Shown piece by piece: positions 25,722 to 35,626 of a stretch of DNA of 64,000 bases. Source of the stretch: Mucilaginibacter tundrae (GTDB taxonomy: Bacteria > Bacteroidota > Bacteroidia > Sphingobacteriales > Sphingobacteriaceae). The first letter of the stretch is position 1. Every line of letters begins with the position of its first letter. Position numbers and translations under genes: made by a program. Below the pieces are notes generated by a model. It had not been told where the DNA came from, did no database searches, and saw only the letters and a program-made list of their open reading frames with translations. The DNA is taken from the NCBI RefSeq assembly GCF_013408825.1, contig NZ_JACCBZ010000001.1, forward strand, positions 62,001-126,000, written 5' to 3'.

Positions 25722-27287
25722 CTACGGCACTATCACCGCAATTGTCGGCGATCGATCACTCTCATTCTTCAGCCTATCCAGCGCAGTAACAATGTATAAA
25801 TAGGTTTTACCATGCTGTACTGTTTTATCCTGATAGTTCACGCTGTTATCATAAGCAATATGCAAAATGTGGTCGGGCTTATTAATATCAATCTTTTCCG
25901 ATCCTTCAAAACGATAAATCACATAACCATAAACCGGCTCCTTATCAGTAGCAGGCAATGGCGTTTGCCAGGTTAAACTTACAGCTTCATTCCCATTGTT
26001 ATTCACCAGCCGGGCAACAACATTTTGCGGCACATTCGGCGGTACCGAATCCAGCCAGAGCATTGCTGGCGGTAAAGCCGGGTATTTATAAAAATTATAT
26101 TTAAGCGAATCGGCGAATCCCCCAAAATTGTCAGTTAACGAGTTCGAGCTAAAAAACACACTACCCTGTACCCTCGGGTTGTTCCTCAAATCGCGCATCT
26201 GGTTTGGCAGTTCCGAAGGGTTTTTAAACGCTATCGATGCCTTGGAATGCTCCGCGATGCGGTAAACTGCCTGCCCAATGTACAAATGCCTGTTAAAAGT
26301 ATTATTACTCCACCAGTTCAGCAAAGTATCAAAATTAGCGGCGTGGCTGTTCCTCGGCCAATATATCTGCGGCACCACGTAATCCACCCAGCCTTTCTGC
26401 ATCCACTTGCGGGCATCAGCATAATTCTCATAGTAAGATGATCCACCACTTGTATTCGATCCTTCCGGGTTCTGGTGTTGGTTCGCCCAGATCCCAAACG
26501 GACTAACGCCAAATTTCATGTGTGGCTTATGCTTGTGGATGCTATCGCCCAAAGCCTGTATCAGCGTATCAACATTGTGGCGGCGCCAGTCTTTTATATC
26601 ATCATAACCTGCCCCATATTTGGCAAATGCATCTTCATCATGTATAGTTTGCCCTGCAATCTGGTACGGATAAAAATAATCATCCATGTGGATGCCGTCC
26701 ACATCATAATTATCAACCACATTTAATATCACGTGGATGATGTATTCACGCACCTCGGGTATGCCGGGGTTAAATAGCTTTTGCCCTCCATAAGTAAAAA
26801 ACCATTCCGGTTTTAAATTGGTGATGTGATTTGGGCTCAGCGCGTAATACTTATTATCATTAGTAGCACGGTAAGGGTTAAACCAGGCGTGCAGCTCAAT
26901 GCCACGTTTATGTGCTTCGGTTATAGCAAACTCCAAAGGGTCATAAAACGGATCGGGCGCTACACCTTGTTTACCGTTCAACCATTTCGACCACGGCTCT
27001 GTTCCTTTAGCATAAAATGCGTCCGCTGCGGGCCTCACCTGGAAAAATACAGCATTTATACCCGTCTCCTGGTGATCGTCTAAAATATCAACCAACTGTT
27101 CCTTCTGTTCGTCCGCGGTTTTATTTTTTTTTGGCCAGTCTATATTTTCAACAGTGGCTATCCAAACACCCCTAAATTCGCGCTTGGGGCTTATAGTGAA
27201 ACGTTGGGTAGTATCCACCTGCGCGTGTACCTTTTGTATAATGAAAATAGAAAGTATAAATGGAAGGATATATTTATGTAGATGCAT
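25722..27287 (-). CDS. GHL10-like glycoside hydrolase family protein (DUF187)
   Basis: A 521-residue exported protein from ATG 27287 (MHLHKYILPFILSIFIIQKVHAQ signal peptide). An in-frame ATG at 27329 lies upstream of the -7 element and is unlikely. The GHL10/DUF187 domain has REFRGVWIATVENIDWP, FFQVRPAADAFY, LHAWFNPYRA, the acidic YDVDGIHMDDYFYP and WVDYVVPQIYW in a TIM-barrel order. A C-terminal fibronectin-III-like module (about 415-520, VPQNVVARLV... YGYVIYRFEG) follows. Family members act on cell-wall or other extracellular glycans; exact substrate unknown. Confidence 0.88.
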   Translation of the reverse strand: MHLHKYILPFILSIFIIQKVHAQVDTTQRFTISPKREFRGVWIATVENIDWPKKNKTADEQKEQLVDILDDHQETGINAVFFQVRPAADAFYAKGTEPWSKWLNGKQGVAPDPFYDPLEFAITEAHKRGIELHAWFNPYRATNDNKYYALSPNHITNLKPEWFFTYGGQKLFNPGIPEVREYIIHVILNVVDNYDVDGIHMDDYFYPYQIAGQTIHDEDAFAKYGAGYDDIKDWRRHNVDTLIQALGDSIHKHKPHMKFGVSPFGIWANQHQNPEGSNTSGGSSYYENYADARKWMQKGWVDYVVPQIYWPRNSHAANFDTLLNWWSNNTFNRHLYIGQAVYRIAEHSKASIAFKNPSELPNQMRDLRNNPRVQGSVFFSSNSLTDNFGGFADSLKYNFYKYPALPPAMLWLDSVPPNVPQNVVARLVNNNGNEAVSLTWQTPLPATDKEPVYGYVIYRFEGSEKIDINKPDHILHIAYDNSVNYQDKTVQHGKTYLYIVTALDRLKNESDRSPTIAVIVP

Positions 27288-27310
27288 TAAACGGGAGTAT
27301 TTTAAGGCCG

Positions 27311-27318
27311 CAAAGATA
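27311..27318 (-). promoter_or_regulatory. candidate -7 element for the GHL10-like gene
   Basis: TATCTTTG on the minus strand is an exact TAnnTTTG match, predicting a start near 27304 and a leader of about 17 nt before ATG 27287. Confidence 0.45.
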
Positions 27319-27371
27319 TAAAACTCCACCTGTTGCTGTTTTATTATACTTCACAATAAATTGCTGTTTTT

Positions 27372-27402
27372 TTTGATTTTTATGTTTTTGTACTTACTTT
27401 AG
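27372..27402 (+). promoter_or_regulatory. candidate Bacteroidota promoter (TTTG-N19-TACTTTAG)
   Basis: TTTG at 27372-27375 and TACTTTAG at 27395-27402 are separated by exactly 19 bp, the usual spacing for the primary Bacteroidota sigma factor. The start near 27409 leaves an untranslated leader of about 220 nt before the coiled-coil gene; nothing recognisable is in that leader. Confidence 0.5.
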
Positions 27403-27627
27403 CAAAGCATCCAAATATAATTTTTACTTAAAAAGGCGTTATATTACCAAAAATTTACACTTTTAAGCAGTATTAACCAATTAACAAGGCCGAACGATTG
27501 TTGAGGCTATTGTTATAATATTAACCAACCGGGTGGATGTAAAAAATAAAAATAGCGCCATCTAAATATTTTTAACGTATAAGCCAATTAAACGTTAAAA
27601 TATTATTTTTAACTAAAAACGATTACT

Positions 27628-28539
27628 ATGGAAAACCAATCTGGGCAAACACCTAAAAAAAATTCAAATGTAATTTACTTTCTTATTGTTGTGGTAGTGG
27701 CTTTGTTGGGTACTGATGTTTACTTGTATCTGCAAAAAAATAAATCAGATGTTATTGTGGTGAGCCAGGGCGATGAGAAACAAAAATTGCAAAATGAACT
27801 GGATAGCCTTGAATCACAAGTGGAGCAGGTAAACGCTGGCAAAACTAAAATGACTGCCGAAATGCAGGCCAAAAACGATTCATTGCAAAATAAAATTAAA
27901 GTTTTAAGAAGCGAACTTGCAAAAGGCACCTTAACCAAAGCAGAGCTGGCGCAGGCACAGGAAAACGTAAAACAACTGCGTTATTTTGTTACCAACTACA
28001 CCGCTCAAATCGACTCATTACAAAAAACCAACGCATCATTAAAGGTTGAAAGGGACACTTTAAAAACTAACCTTGCTGTTGTAAAAACCAAAGCAGATAC
28101 CCTTACCAAACAAAACCACGATCTTAGTAACAAGGTGCAAATAGCATCTGCCCTTAAAGTAGCTGTTATTGATGTAGCCGCCTTTAAGGTAAAAAACAGT
28201 GGCAAAGAAGTGGAAGTAAGCCGTTCATCCCCTGCTAAGAAAATCAAGATCAGCTTTACCGTAGCAAGCAACGCGGTCGCTCCAAAAGGCAGCCATGATA
28301 TTTTGATCCGTGTGATAGACCCAACCGGCAACCTGATAACCGGTAGCGATGCAGGAACTTTTACTGCCGATGGCACCAGCCTGCAATACACCTACAAAAC
28401 TTCTATCGACTTTAAAGACGATGGCAGTAATTACATAGTCGACTGGACCAACCCATCACCTTTTCAAAAAGGAACTTATACCGTATTGCTTTATGCTGAT
28501 GGCTATACCATGGGAAAAACAAGCCTGACGTTAAAATAG
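27628..28539 (+). CDS. membrane-anchored coiled-coil protein, unknown function
   Basis: A 303-residue protein with one N-terminal membrane helix (about 15-34, VIYFLIVVVVALLGTDVYLYL). A long coiled coil (about 48-175, repeated LQNELDSLESQVEQVNAGK-type heptads and DSLQKTNASLKVERDTL) comes next. A C-terminal beta-rich domain (about 180-303, KIKISFTVASNAVAPKGSHDI to TYTVLLYADGYTMGKTSLTLK) completes it. The topology suggests a periplasmic coil presenting a beta domain. I do not recognise a family with certainty. It has its own candidate promoter and terminator, so it is monocistronic. Confidence 0.78.
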   Translation: MENQSGQTPKKNSNVIYFLIVVVVALLGTDVYLYLQKNKSDVIVVSQGDEKQKLQNELDSLESQVEQVNAGKTKMTAEMQAKNDSLQNKIKVLRSELAKGTLTKAELAQAQENVKQLRYFVTNYTAQIDSLQKTNASLKVERDTLKTNLAVVKTKADTLTKQNHDLSNKVQIASALKVAVIDVAAFKVKNSGKEVEVSRSSPAKKIKISFTVASNAVAPKGSHDILIRVIDPTGNLITGSDAGTFTADGTSLQYTYKTSIDFKDDGSNYIVDWTNPSPFQKGTYTVLLYADGYTMGKTSLTLK

Positions 28540-28558
28540 AATTAGAGATTGGATATTG

Positions 28559-28592
28559 AAAAGCCCCTTTGTATATGCAGAGGGGCTTTTTA
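28559..28592 (+). terminator. rho-independent terminator
   Basis: AAAGCCCCT and AGGGGCTTT pair around a loop of about 12 nt, followed by TTTAA, 20 bp after the coiled-coil gene. Confidence 0.85.
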
Positions 28593-28622
28593 ATATAAGT
28601 TTTTTTATCGGCATAGGTGATT

Positions 28623-28745
28623 ATGATTGGAATAGCCAATGCGTTGCAACAATATGGAAATGTTCAGGGCTATATTCCACCTGATGCAAATTATTATTTA
28701 GATATAGCTTGGGGAGGATTGATAAGGGTGATGATGAATATTTAA
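28623..28745 (+). CDS. possible 40-residue ORF (doubtful, perhaps a gene remnant)
   Basis: ATG 28623 to TAA 28745 encodes MIGIANALQQYGNVQGYIPP followed by DANYYLDIAWGGLIRVMMNI. The composition looks protein-like and the ending resembles the tail of a larger helical protein, so it may be the surviving 3' end of a lost gene. No start signal is seen. Confidence 0.25.
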   Translation: MIGIANALQQYGNVQGYIPPDANYYLDIAWGGLIRVMMNI

Positions 28746-28800
28746 CAGGTTATAGATTTTAGTATAGCTTTTTGTATACTTACATTTTCATTCATTACAA

Positions 28801-29295
28801 ATGGTAAACCAAAACCTTCCAAGAACGCCTAAAACTTTTTTAAGAACAATCTCAGTTGTACATACGGCTTTGATTTTAGGGGTGATATTGTTTAGTGCTG
28901 TAACTATATCGGATAATATCAATCATAATGTTTTCACTTATAATACTAATGATCCTTTTACAGACGTATCGCTATTATTAGCGATAGGCGGGTTTACTGC
29001 AAGTGTTTTTCTTTTTAAGAAACAACTTGTAAAAGCTAAAAAACAATTTACACTAAAAGAAAAAATAACTCTATATCAATCAGCTTTAATTCAAAGATTT
29101 GCCTTATTGGAGGGTCCTGCAATGTTTGCTGTAGTTTCTTATGAGTTGAGCCGGAATTTATACTTTTTAATAATTGCCGGGCTGCTGATTTTGTATTTCA
29201 TATCCATAAGACCTACGAAGGATAAGATTGAAACAGACCTGGATTTGAGTTATGAAGATAAATTAACGTTTGACAGCGAGGACACTCAATTATAA
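28801..29295 (+). CDS. membrane protein of unknown function
   Basis: A 164-residue protein with four likely membrane helices (about 14-36, 55-74, 100-122, 126-145) and a polar, acidic tail (EDKLTFDSEDTQL). A basic loop KKQLVKAKKQFTLKEK lies between helices two and three. No known motif is recognised. It is convergent with nth, 14 bp apart. Confidence 0.7.
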   Translation: MVNQNLPRTPKTFLRTISVVHTALILGVILFSAVTISDNINHNVFTYNTNDPFTDVSLLLAIGGFTASVFLFKKQLVKAKKQFTLKEKITLYQSALIQRFALLEGPAMFAVVSYELSRNLYFLIIAGLLILYFISIRPTKDKIETDLDLSYEDKLTFDSEDTQL

Positions 29296-29309
29296 TAAAG
29301 GGGTTGCAT

Positions 29310-30065
29310 TTATTTTTTAAATGCCCTCTTTTTCAATTCCTTACTCATCGCATCTAACGACCTTTTCTTTTTCTGATCTTTTACTTTTTTGACTTTGGCC
29401 GCTTCGGCTTTTAGCAGGTAGGTTTCTTTATTGGTACTGGCATAATACTTACAAAACCAGGTTAGCGGGCAAATGTCACATTTTGGGCTGCGGGCAACAC
29501 AGATGTAGCGACCATGCAGTATAAGCCAGTGGTGCGCAATGGCTAAAGTTTCTTGTGGCAAATACTCTACCAATTGTTTTTCGACGGCCAGCGGTGTACG
29601 GGCATTGGTGGTTAAACCTATGCGGTTGGCTACTCTGAAAACATGGGTATCCACAGCAATCGCGGGCGCGTCATAAACTACAGAAGCAATTACATTGGCA
29701 GTCTTTCGGCCAACCCCTGGCATTCTTTGCAGCTGATCGATATCGGATGGTACTTCGTTATGGAAAACATCAACCAATATTTTTGCCATACCTATTAAAT
29801 GCTTTGCCTTGTTGTTTGGGTAGCTTACACTACGGATGTAGGTAAATACTTCTTCGGGTGTGGAGGCTGCCAGGCTCTCGGGCGTAGGGAAACGCTCGAA
29901 CAGGGCAGGGGTTATTTGGTTAATGCGTTTATCGGTGCATTGGGCAGAAAGGATAACGGCTATCAATAACTGGAACGGACTACCATAATGCAGCTCGGTA
30001 ACGGCGTCGGGTTGATTTTTTGAAAAGTAATCTACAAAATGGCGGTAGCGTTCTTGCTTTAGCAT
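29310..30065 (-). CDS. nth: endonuclease III
   Basis: A 251-residue HhH-GPD glycosylase/AP lyase. The HhH LQRMPGVGRKTANVIA contains catalytic K121, D139 lies in AIAVDTHVFR, and the [4Fe-4S] loop is C189-x6-C196-x2-C199-x5-C205. It removes oxidised pyrimidines and nicks abasic sites. A basic tail of about 35 residues beyond the FeS loop (KVKKVKDQKKKRSLDAMSK...) exceeds the E. coli enzyme (211 residues) and may add DNA affinity. Confidence 0.95.
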   Translation of the reverse strand: MLKQERYRHFVDYFSKNQPDAVTELHYGSPFQLLIAVILSAQCTDKRINQITPALFERFPTPESLAASTPEEVFTYIRSVSYPNNKAKHLIGMAKILVDVFHNEVPSDIDQLQRMPGVGRKTANVIASVVYDAPAIAVDTHVFRVANRIGLTTNARTPLAVEKQLVEYLPQETLAIAHHWLILHGRYICVARSPKCDICPLTWFCKYYASTNKETYLLKAEAAKVKKVKDQKKKRSLDAMSKELKKRAFKK

Positions 30066-30107
30066 GGTTGACTAGTAGTATGCCGTCGAAAATAATTAAA
30101 AAAAAGA

Positions 30108-30148
30108 AGCCCGTTGTAATTAGTTAACATAACTTTTTACAACGGGCT
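30108..30148 (-). terminator. terminator between the 66-residue gene and nth
   Basis: AGCCCGTTGTAA (30108-30119) and TTACAACGGGCT (30137-30148) form a 12-bp stem. On the minus strand a TTCTTTTTTT run follows, so it ends the sigma-factor-side transcript before nth. Confidence 0.85.
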
Positions 30149-30167
30149 GTTAAGTTTTTTGGGCCAG

Positions 30168-30368
30168 CTAGCTACGCAGACTTTTGGAATAATCCAGCAG
30201 ATAATGAATAGTTTGCAGTTTGGGCTTCTTTTTCAAAAGATCCAAATCGGCACGGATGGAATGATAGAAGATCAAATCATCCGCATCCAGGTTTTCTTGT
30301 ACATCCCTGTCTTTCATCTGCGCGTTTTTAATGACCGTGTTTAAAGAGTTTGTAAAGGTTTCACCCAT
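30168..30368 (-). CDS. small hypothetical protein downstream of the sigma factor
   Basis: A 66-residue, charged, soluble protein (MGETFTNSLNTVIKNAQMKD, then DADDLIFYHSIRADLDLLKKKP). No membrane segment or cysteines. It lies 94 bp after the sigma-factor gene on the same strand and before a strong terminator, so it may be co-transcribed. It lacks the features of a classic membrane anti-sigma factor. Function unknown. Confidence 0.6.
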   Translation of the reverse strand: MGETFTNSLNTVIKNAQMKDRDVQENLDADDLIFYHSIRADLDLLKKKPKLQTIHYLLDYSKSLRS

Positions 30369-30462
30369 AAGCTTGTTAATGTTTAAAGTACAAGTATTAA
30401 ACGCAAGCCTGAAAGTAATATTTTATTAACTATGAAAAAAATTTCATGAAATTTTCATGAAA

Positions 30463-31047
30463 TTAATTTTTCAAGCTAAGCTCTCTTCCCTGCATCATTT
30501 TACGCAGGTTGTTAAGGGCATAACGCATACGGCCCAGCGCGGTATTGATGCTTACGTCGGTAATATCTGCTATCTCCTTGAAACTCAGGTCGCCGAAGTG
30601 GCGCATAATAAGTACTTCTTTTTGCTCGGACGGTAAAAGCTGGATCAAAGCTTTAAGGTCTTTATGTGTCTGCTCGCGAACCATGCGGTCCTCAGTGCTT
30701 TCATCATAATTGCCTAATACTTCAAAAATATCAAAGTCGTCACCATTGCTAACCATTGGCGCACGTTTTTCACGGCGGAAATGGTCGATAACTAAATTGT
30801 GCGCTATACGGGTAACCCAGGGAAGGAATTTACCTTCTTCGTTATATTTCCCGGCTTTTAAGGTGTTAATTACTTTGATAAAGGTATCCTGAAAAATATC
30901 CTCGGCGAGGTACTCATCTTTTACCAGTAAATAAATGGAGGTGTAAATTTTAGATTGGTATCGGCGTATTAACTCCACTAATCCGGCCTCTTCGCCCGTG
31001 ATGTATAGATGGATTAAATCCTGATCACTTTGCAATTGAAAATCCAT
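30463..31047 (-). CDS. ECF-type RNA polymerase sigma factor
   Basis: A 194-residue sigma-70-family protein with only regions 2 and 4. Region 2 contains IFQDTFIKVINTLKAGKYNEEGKFLPWVTRIAHNLVIDHFRRE (about 47-92), the core-binding and -10 recognition part. Region 4 contains LPSEQKEVLIMRHFGDLSFKEIADITDVSINTALGRMRYALNNLRK (about 138-183), a helix-turn-helix. It redirects RNA polymerase to a specific regulon; neither the regulon nor a cognate anti-sigma factor is visible here. Confidence 0.92.
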   Translation of the reverse strand: MDFQLQSDQDLIHLYITGEEAGLVELIRRYQSKIYTSIYLLVKDEYLAEDIFQDTFIKVINTLKAGKYNEEGKFLPWVTRIAHNLVIDHFRREKRAPMVSNGDDFDIFEVLGNYDESTEDRMVREQTHKDLKALIQLLPSEQKEVLIMRHFGDLSFKEIADITDVSINTALGRMRYALNNLRKMMQGRELSLKN

Positions 31048-31261
31048 AGAAAACCTTTACTTTAAACTTAATTAAAAGATATTTTTTTGTTAAAGTATAG
31101 TTTAATCTATATAGGGTCTCCTTTTTGTTACATCAAATAAAGCAAAAAAATCGAAAAAAACCAAATATTTCATTGTATTTAACACTTTAACACTTTTTAA
31201 CATTTGACTGATTTAAGGTGTTAAAGTTTAATGGGTTAGGCTAATAAACCAGGACTGGAGA

Positions 31262-31825
31262 TTAGTTTACAGGATAATTCTTTGCGAAGTATTTTTTGAT
31301 TCTTCTCGCTTTGAGATAATTGATCAGGCCATGAACTAAAGTTGGGGAATTGGATTTGCCAAGAGAGGTAATATTAAGATACATATCATTACCATCAAAA
31401 AGTATAGTTATTATTCTGCCCCAAATCGGGCTACCTTTAGGCATGAAACTTCTCATAATTTTGTCATCGTTGACTTTAAAATCATAATTTGAGAAGAATT
31501 CATCCATAGTTAACAGAATGTATCTTTTATTATCCTCGAGGTTTTTTCCTTCAATTTTAGTAAATGCGTTATTACAAAATATATTAAATATCATTAAACT
31601 AACAACGAGTAAACTGCAAGTAATGAGCCCAATGGGTTCTGCATGGCCTGTAATTAAATGTAGCAATGGCTGAAAAGCTGCAAACATCATAAGTAGATAG
31701 AATGCGTAGCCAAAAACGAGAGAAAATATAAGCCAACCTGTTATTTTATATATTAACCTGTGTTTTTCCAAACTTTTATTGTAATTAATTTCGGGGCTGA
31801 AATCTGCGATCGAAGTATTATCCAT
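31262..31825 (-). CDS. membrane protein of unknown function
   Basis: A 187-residue protein with two or three membrane helices (about 26-52 and 64-83) and a soluble C-terminal half (about 95-187, with KRYILLTMDEFFSNYDFKVNDD and ITILFDGNDMYLNITSL). No recognised domain. Neighbours give no clear clue. Confidence 0.65.
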   Translation of the reverse strand: MDNTSIADFSPEINYNKSLEKHRLIYKITGWLIFSLVFGYAFYLLMMFAAFQPLLHLITGHAEPIGLITCSLLVVSLMIFNIFCNNAFTKIEGKNLEDNKRYILLTMDEFFSNYDFKVNDDKIMRSFMPKGSPIWGRIITILFDGNDMYLNITSLGKSNSPTLVHGLINYLKARRIKKYFAKNYPVN

Positions 31826-32035
31826 ATTCTGTTTTATGGCTCTAAGTTAATTGTTTAGACTAATTAATCAATCCAAAATCATATTCCCATTTATTAACGG
31901 CGCGCATTTGGAAACGGCTAATAATTTTAGGATTTTTGCGTTTTGGAAAGGTTCGTGGTTTTATAGGCCATTTGCGCATTGTCGGAACAGACTTTGCTAT
32001 GAACTATCAGCCACTAACCATGAACTAATATTTGA

Positions 32036-34915
32036 ATGATTAAAGAAGCAGAAAAAGATCCGCAGAAGCATATTATAATTAAGGGAACACGTGTACACAA
32101 CCTGAAAAATCTGGATGTGGCCATACCTAAAAATAAGCTGGTAGTGGTTACGGGCATGTCGGGTTCGGGTAAATCATCATTGGCTTTTGATACCCTGTAT
32201 GCCGAAGGGCAGCGCAGGTATGTAGAGAGCTTGTCATCGTACGCGCGCCAGTTTTTGGGCCGCATGAACAAGCCGGATGTGGACTATATAAAGGGCATTG
32301 CCCCGGCTATCGCTATTGAGCAAAAAGTTATTACGTCGAACCCGCGTTCAACGGTGGGTACTTCGACAGAGATATATGATTATTTGAAATTGCTTTTCTC
32401 GCGGATAGGTAAAACGATCTCGCCGGTGTCGGGCAATTTGGTGAAGAAGGATTCGGTTACGGATGTGATCAATTTTATCATGTCGTTACCTACTGATACG
32501 CAGGTTACTATTTTGTGCCCGCTTTATCCGCACAACAACCGCAGTTTGAAAGAAGAGCTGGCGGTGTTGATGCAAAAGGGTTTTGTTAGGGTGGAATATA
32601 TGCAAAAGCTATCGCGGATTGAAACGTTGCTGGAGGATATGAGTATTGTGGATGACGGGCAATGGCTTCAGGAAGAAGTTAAAGGCGATAAAGCAACAAA
32701 CGAAAGCGCGACATCTGCCCACCAGGCGGTTCGGATTGTGATAGACCGTATCACCAAGAATGAAGAGGACGAAACCGTTAGCCGTTTAGGCGACTCGATA
32801 CAAACGGCATTTTTTGAAGGTAAAGGTGACTGCTACGTGCGTTACCAGGAGCCGGATGCCGAAAAGGAAACCGAACGCTTTTTTTGTGACAGGTTTGAAC
32901 TGGACGGGATAAAATTTGAAGAGCCGAGCGCTAATTTCTTCAGCTTTAACAACCCTTATGGCGCTTGTAAACGCTGCGAGGGTTATGGCAAGGTGATCGG
33001 TATTGATGAGGATCTGGTAATCCCTGATAAGAGTAAAAGTATTTATGAAGGCGCTATTGCCCCGTGGCGCGGCGAAAAAATGCGCGAGTGGAACGATAAC
33101 CTGATTAAAAGCGCGTTAAAATTTGATTTTCCTATCCATCGGCAATACAACCAGCTTACTGAAAAGGAGCAAAGGTTGTTGTGGACCGGCAATAAATATT
33201 TCCGCGGGCTGGATGAGTTCTTCAAGGAGATGGAAGCGCAGACTTATAAAATCCAGTACAGGGTGATGTTGTCCCGTTACAGGGGTAAAACTACTTGTCC
33301 GGAATGCAAAGGTAGCCGCTTACGTCAGGATGCTTCTTATGTGAAGATAGACGGCAGATCCATAACCGATGCGGTATTGATGCCTTTGGATAAAGCGCTT
33401 GACTTCTTCAGCAATTTGAAATTAAACGAAACTGATACTACAGTAGGTAAACGCCTGCTAATGGAAATAACCAACCGTTTATTGTTTTTAAATGACGTGG
33501 GATTGAGTTATTTGACACTGAACAGGTTGTCGAATACGCTATCAGGTGGGGAATCGCAAAGGATAAATCTGGCTACATCATTAGGGAGTAGTTTGGTGGG
33601 TTCGATATATGTTTTGGATGAGCCGAGTATCGGTTTGCATCCGCGCGATACACAGCGTTTAATTACAGTGCTGAAATCCCTGCGCGATGTAGGAAATACC
33701 GTGTTAGTAGTGGAGCACGAGGAAGAGATCATGAAAGCGGCTGACCATATTATTGATATCGGCCCGGCTGCGGGTACGCATGGTGGTGAACTGATCTTTT
33801 CGGGGACATATGATGAAATCATCAAGGATGATAACAGCTTAACCGGCCGTTATTTGAGTGGTAAGGAAGAAATTGCGATACCCGATCATCGCCGTAAATG
33901 GCATGATTACATCGGCATAAAAGGCGGCAGGGAAAATAACTTGCAGCATGTGGATGCAAAGTTTCCGTTGGGCGTATTGACAGTGGTTACCGGTGTATCA
34001 GGTTCGGGAAAAACGAGTTTGGTTAAACGGATATTGGCTCCGGCATTGCAAAAAACGCTGGGTAATTATTCGGGTGAACAAACCGGGTCATACGATAGCA
34101 TTGAGGGTGATTACGCGAAGATTGAACAGGTGGAGATGGTGGATCAGAACCCGATCGGCCGTTCATCACGATCAAACCCGGTTACTTATGTGAAGGCTTG
34201 GGACGAGATCAGGAATTTGTTTGCTGCGCAACCTGCATCAAAGGCGGCGGGGTTAAAGCCTTCAGCGTTTTCGTTTAATGTAGAGGGCGGCCGTTGTGAC
34301 GTTTGCCAGGGCGAGGGTGAGGTGAAGATAGAGATGCAGTTTATGGCTGATATTTTCCTGACCTGCGAGACCTGTGGTGGCAAACGTTTTAAACAGCATA
34401 TACTGGATATTACCTACCTGGATAAAAATGTATCGGAAGTATTGGAAATGACCATTGACGAAGGCCTGGAGTTCTTTAAAAAAGAGCCTAAGATCATCGC
34501 CAAAATAAAACCTTTGGTTGACGTGGGCTTGGGTTATGTGCAGTTAGGGCAATCATCAAACACCCTATCGGGTGGCGAGGCACAGCGTATAAAGCTGGCA
34601 TCCTTCCTGGTAAAAGGGAATAATACGCATAAAACACTATTCATTTTTGATGAACCTACTACAGGATTGCATTTTGAGGATATTAAGAAGCTGCTAAAAT
34701 CATTTGATGCGCTATTAGATCATGGTAATACCATCATCGTGATAGAACATAATATGGACGTGATCAAATGCGCCGACTGGGTAATTGACATTGGCCCCGA
34801 AGGAGGTGATAAAGGTGGTAAGGTTGTGTTTGAAGGCTTGCCTGAGGATTTGATCAAGGTGAAGGATTCGTATACCGGAAAGTTTTTGAAGGAGCGGTTT
34901 CAATCTGCCAAATAG
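32036..34915 (+). CDS. uvrA: excinuclease ABC subunit A (UvrA), atypical first zinc module
   Basis: A 959-residue UvrA damage-recognition ATPase. First ABC module: Walker [12 protein letters not shown] (about 39-49) with the [22 protein letters not shown] motif, and signature LSGGESQRI. Second: Walker [12 protein letters not shown], signature [12 protein letters not shown], Walker [12 protein letters not shown]. The UvrB-interacting region is present. The C-terminal zinc hook is intact ([10 protein letters not shown]... CETCGGKRF). The first zinc module appears degenerate: where UvrA usually has a CPxCG pair there is [10 protein letters not shown], though CKRCEGYG remains. It may be the second UvrA paralogue found in Bacteroidota. 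Confidence 0.9.
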   Translation: MIKEAEKDPQKHIIIKGTRVHNLKNLDVAIPKNKLVVVTGMSGSGKSSLAFDTLYAEGQRRYVESLSSYARQFLGRMNKPDVDYIKGIAPAIAIEQKVITSNPRSTVGTSTEIYDYLKLLFSRIGKTISPVSGNLVKKDSVTDVINFIMSLPTDTQVTILCPLYPHNNRSLKEELAVLMQKGFVRVEYMQKLSRIETLLEDMSIVDDGQWLQEEVKGDKATNESATSAHQAVRIVIDRITKNEEDETVSRLGDSIQTAFFEGKGDCYVRYQEPDAEKETERFFCDRFELDGIKFEEPSANFFSFNNPYGACKRCEGYGKVIGIDEDLVIPDKSKSIYEGAIAPWRGEKMREWNDNLIKSALKFDFPIHRQYNQLTEKEQRLLWTGNKYFRGLDEFFKEMEAQTYKIQYRVMLSRYRGKTTCPECKGSRLRQDASYVKIDGRSITDAVLMPLDKALDFFSNLKLNETDTTVGKRLLMEITNRLLFLNDVGLSYLTLNRLSNTLSGGESQRINLATSLGSSLVGSIYVLDEPSIGLHPRDTQRLITVLKSLRDVGNTVLVVEHEEEIMKAADHIIDIGPAAGTHGGELIFSGTYDEIIKDDNSLTGRYLSGKEEIAIPDHRRKWHDYIGIKGGRENNLQHVDAKFPLGVLTVVTGVSGSGKTSLVKRILAPALQKTLGNYSGEQTGSYDSIEGDYAKIEQVEMVDQNPIGRSSRSNPVTYVKAWDEIRNLFAAQPASKAAGLKPSAFSFNVEGGRCDVCQGEGEVKIEMQFMADIFLTCETCGGKRFKQHILDITYLDKNVSEVLEMTIDEGLEFFKKEPKIIAKIKPLVDVGLGYVQLGQSSNTLSGGEAQRIKLASFLVKGNNTHKTLFIFDEPTTGLHFEDIKKLLKSFDALLDHGNTIIVIEHNMDVIKCADWVIDIGPEGGDKGGKVVFEGLPEDLIKVKDSYTGKFLKERFQSAK

Positions 34916-34934
34916 CACGAATGATAGTAGATTT

Positions 34935-34955
34935 ATGAAGTTTTTAAAGCTTCGT
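34935..34955. repeat. hairpin between convergent uvrA and DUF3455 genes
   Basis: ATGAAG...CTTCGT pairing (one G-U) around TTTTTAAA, similar to the better palindrome at 12609-12637. May terminate both convergent genes. Confidence 0.5.
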
Positions 34956-34969
34956 AAGTCTGCATACAG

Positions 34970-35494
34970 CTACTTGTAAAATAAATATTCCGCTGTATAA
35001 GGTACTTGCAATATTTGCCCTTTCTGTGACTGATCAGCGTTTTTTGGGGCTAAGCCTCCATGTGTGTATAAACGTTGTATAAAAGCAACATTTGTAAGCC
35101 TTCCTTTTCCGCTTTTCGCTACCCCACTAAGCAGTAGCCACGGGATAGCGTCACTATCCGGCGAAGGAGCCTGCTGCAATTTTATACCGCTAATTAATGA
35201 GCCATCGGATAATTCCCACGTTGGGTTCTTGGTTGTATTCAGGTAATGTTTCCCGACTTCTTTTATGTAATTGGCAGAAGTGAATAAAGTTGCTTTCGGT
35301 TCGCGGAAAACCCATACATAGTGTGAAGTATCTTTCATGTCTTGTGTACACTGATAAATCTGAACGCCCCTGGCGTATACGTGTAATATTATCGTGGTGT
35401 TAGTGGGTACTGCAACTGCGACGGGTACGGTTTGCTGCCCGTGTACAACTACTGCCCACAGGATAAGTATTGTTGAATATATAAATCGTTTCAT
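34970..35494 (-). CDS. exported DUF3455 family protein
   Basis: A 174-residue protein from ATG 35494 (MKRFIYSTILILWAVVVHGQ, signal peptide). The DUF3455 pattern is seen: ARGVQIYQCT, YVWVFREPKATLF, VGKHYLNTTKNPTWELSDGSLISG and PYTAEYLFYK at the end. Such proteins are secreted or periplasmic with no settled function. Confidence 0.78.
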   Translation of the reverse strand: MKRFIYSTILILWAVVVHGQQTVPVAVAVPTNTTIILHVYARGVQIYQCTQDMKDTSHYVWVFREPKATLFTSANYIKEVGKHYLNTTKNPTWELSDGSLISGIKLQQAPSPDSDAIPWLLLSGVAKSGKGRLTNVAFIQRLYTHGGLAPKNADQSQKGQILQVPYTAEYLFYK

Positions 35495-35626
35495 AATGAG
35501 CAATAATTACTGCATAAATAATATGGCAGCAAATTAAAGATTAAAACACGATTGAAGTGCCACTAAAAGTAATATTAACAGAATGGTAATCTTCCTAAAA
35601 TCTTAAAACTGTCTTCCAACACTTCA

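Noticed and set aside
28623..28745. Confident small gene
   Set aside because: Protein-like but short, with no start signal or known family; kept only as a low-confidence entry.
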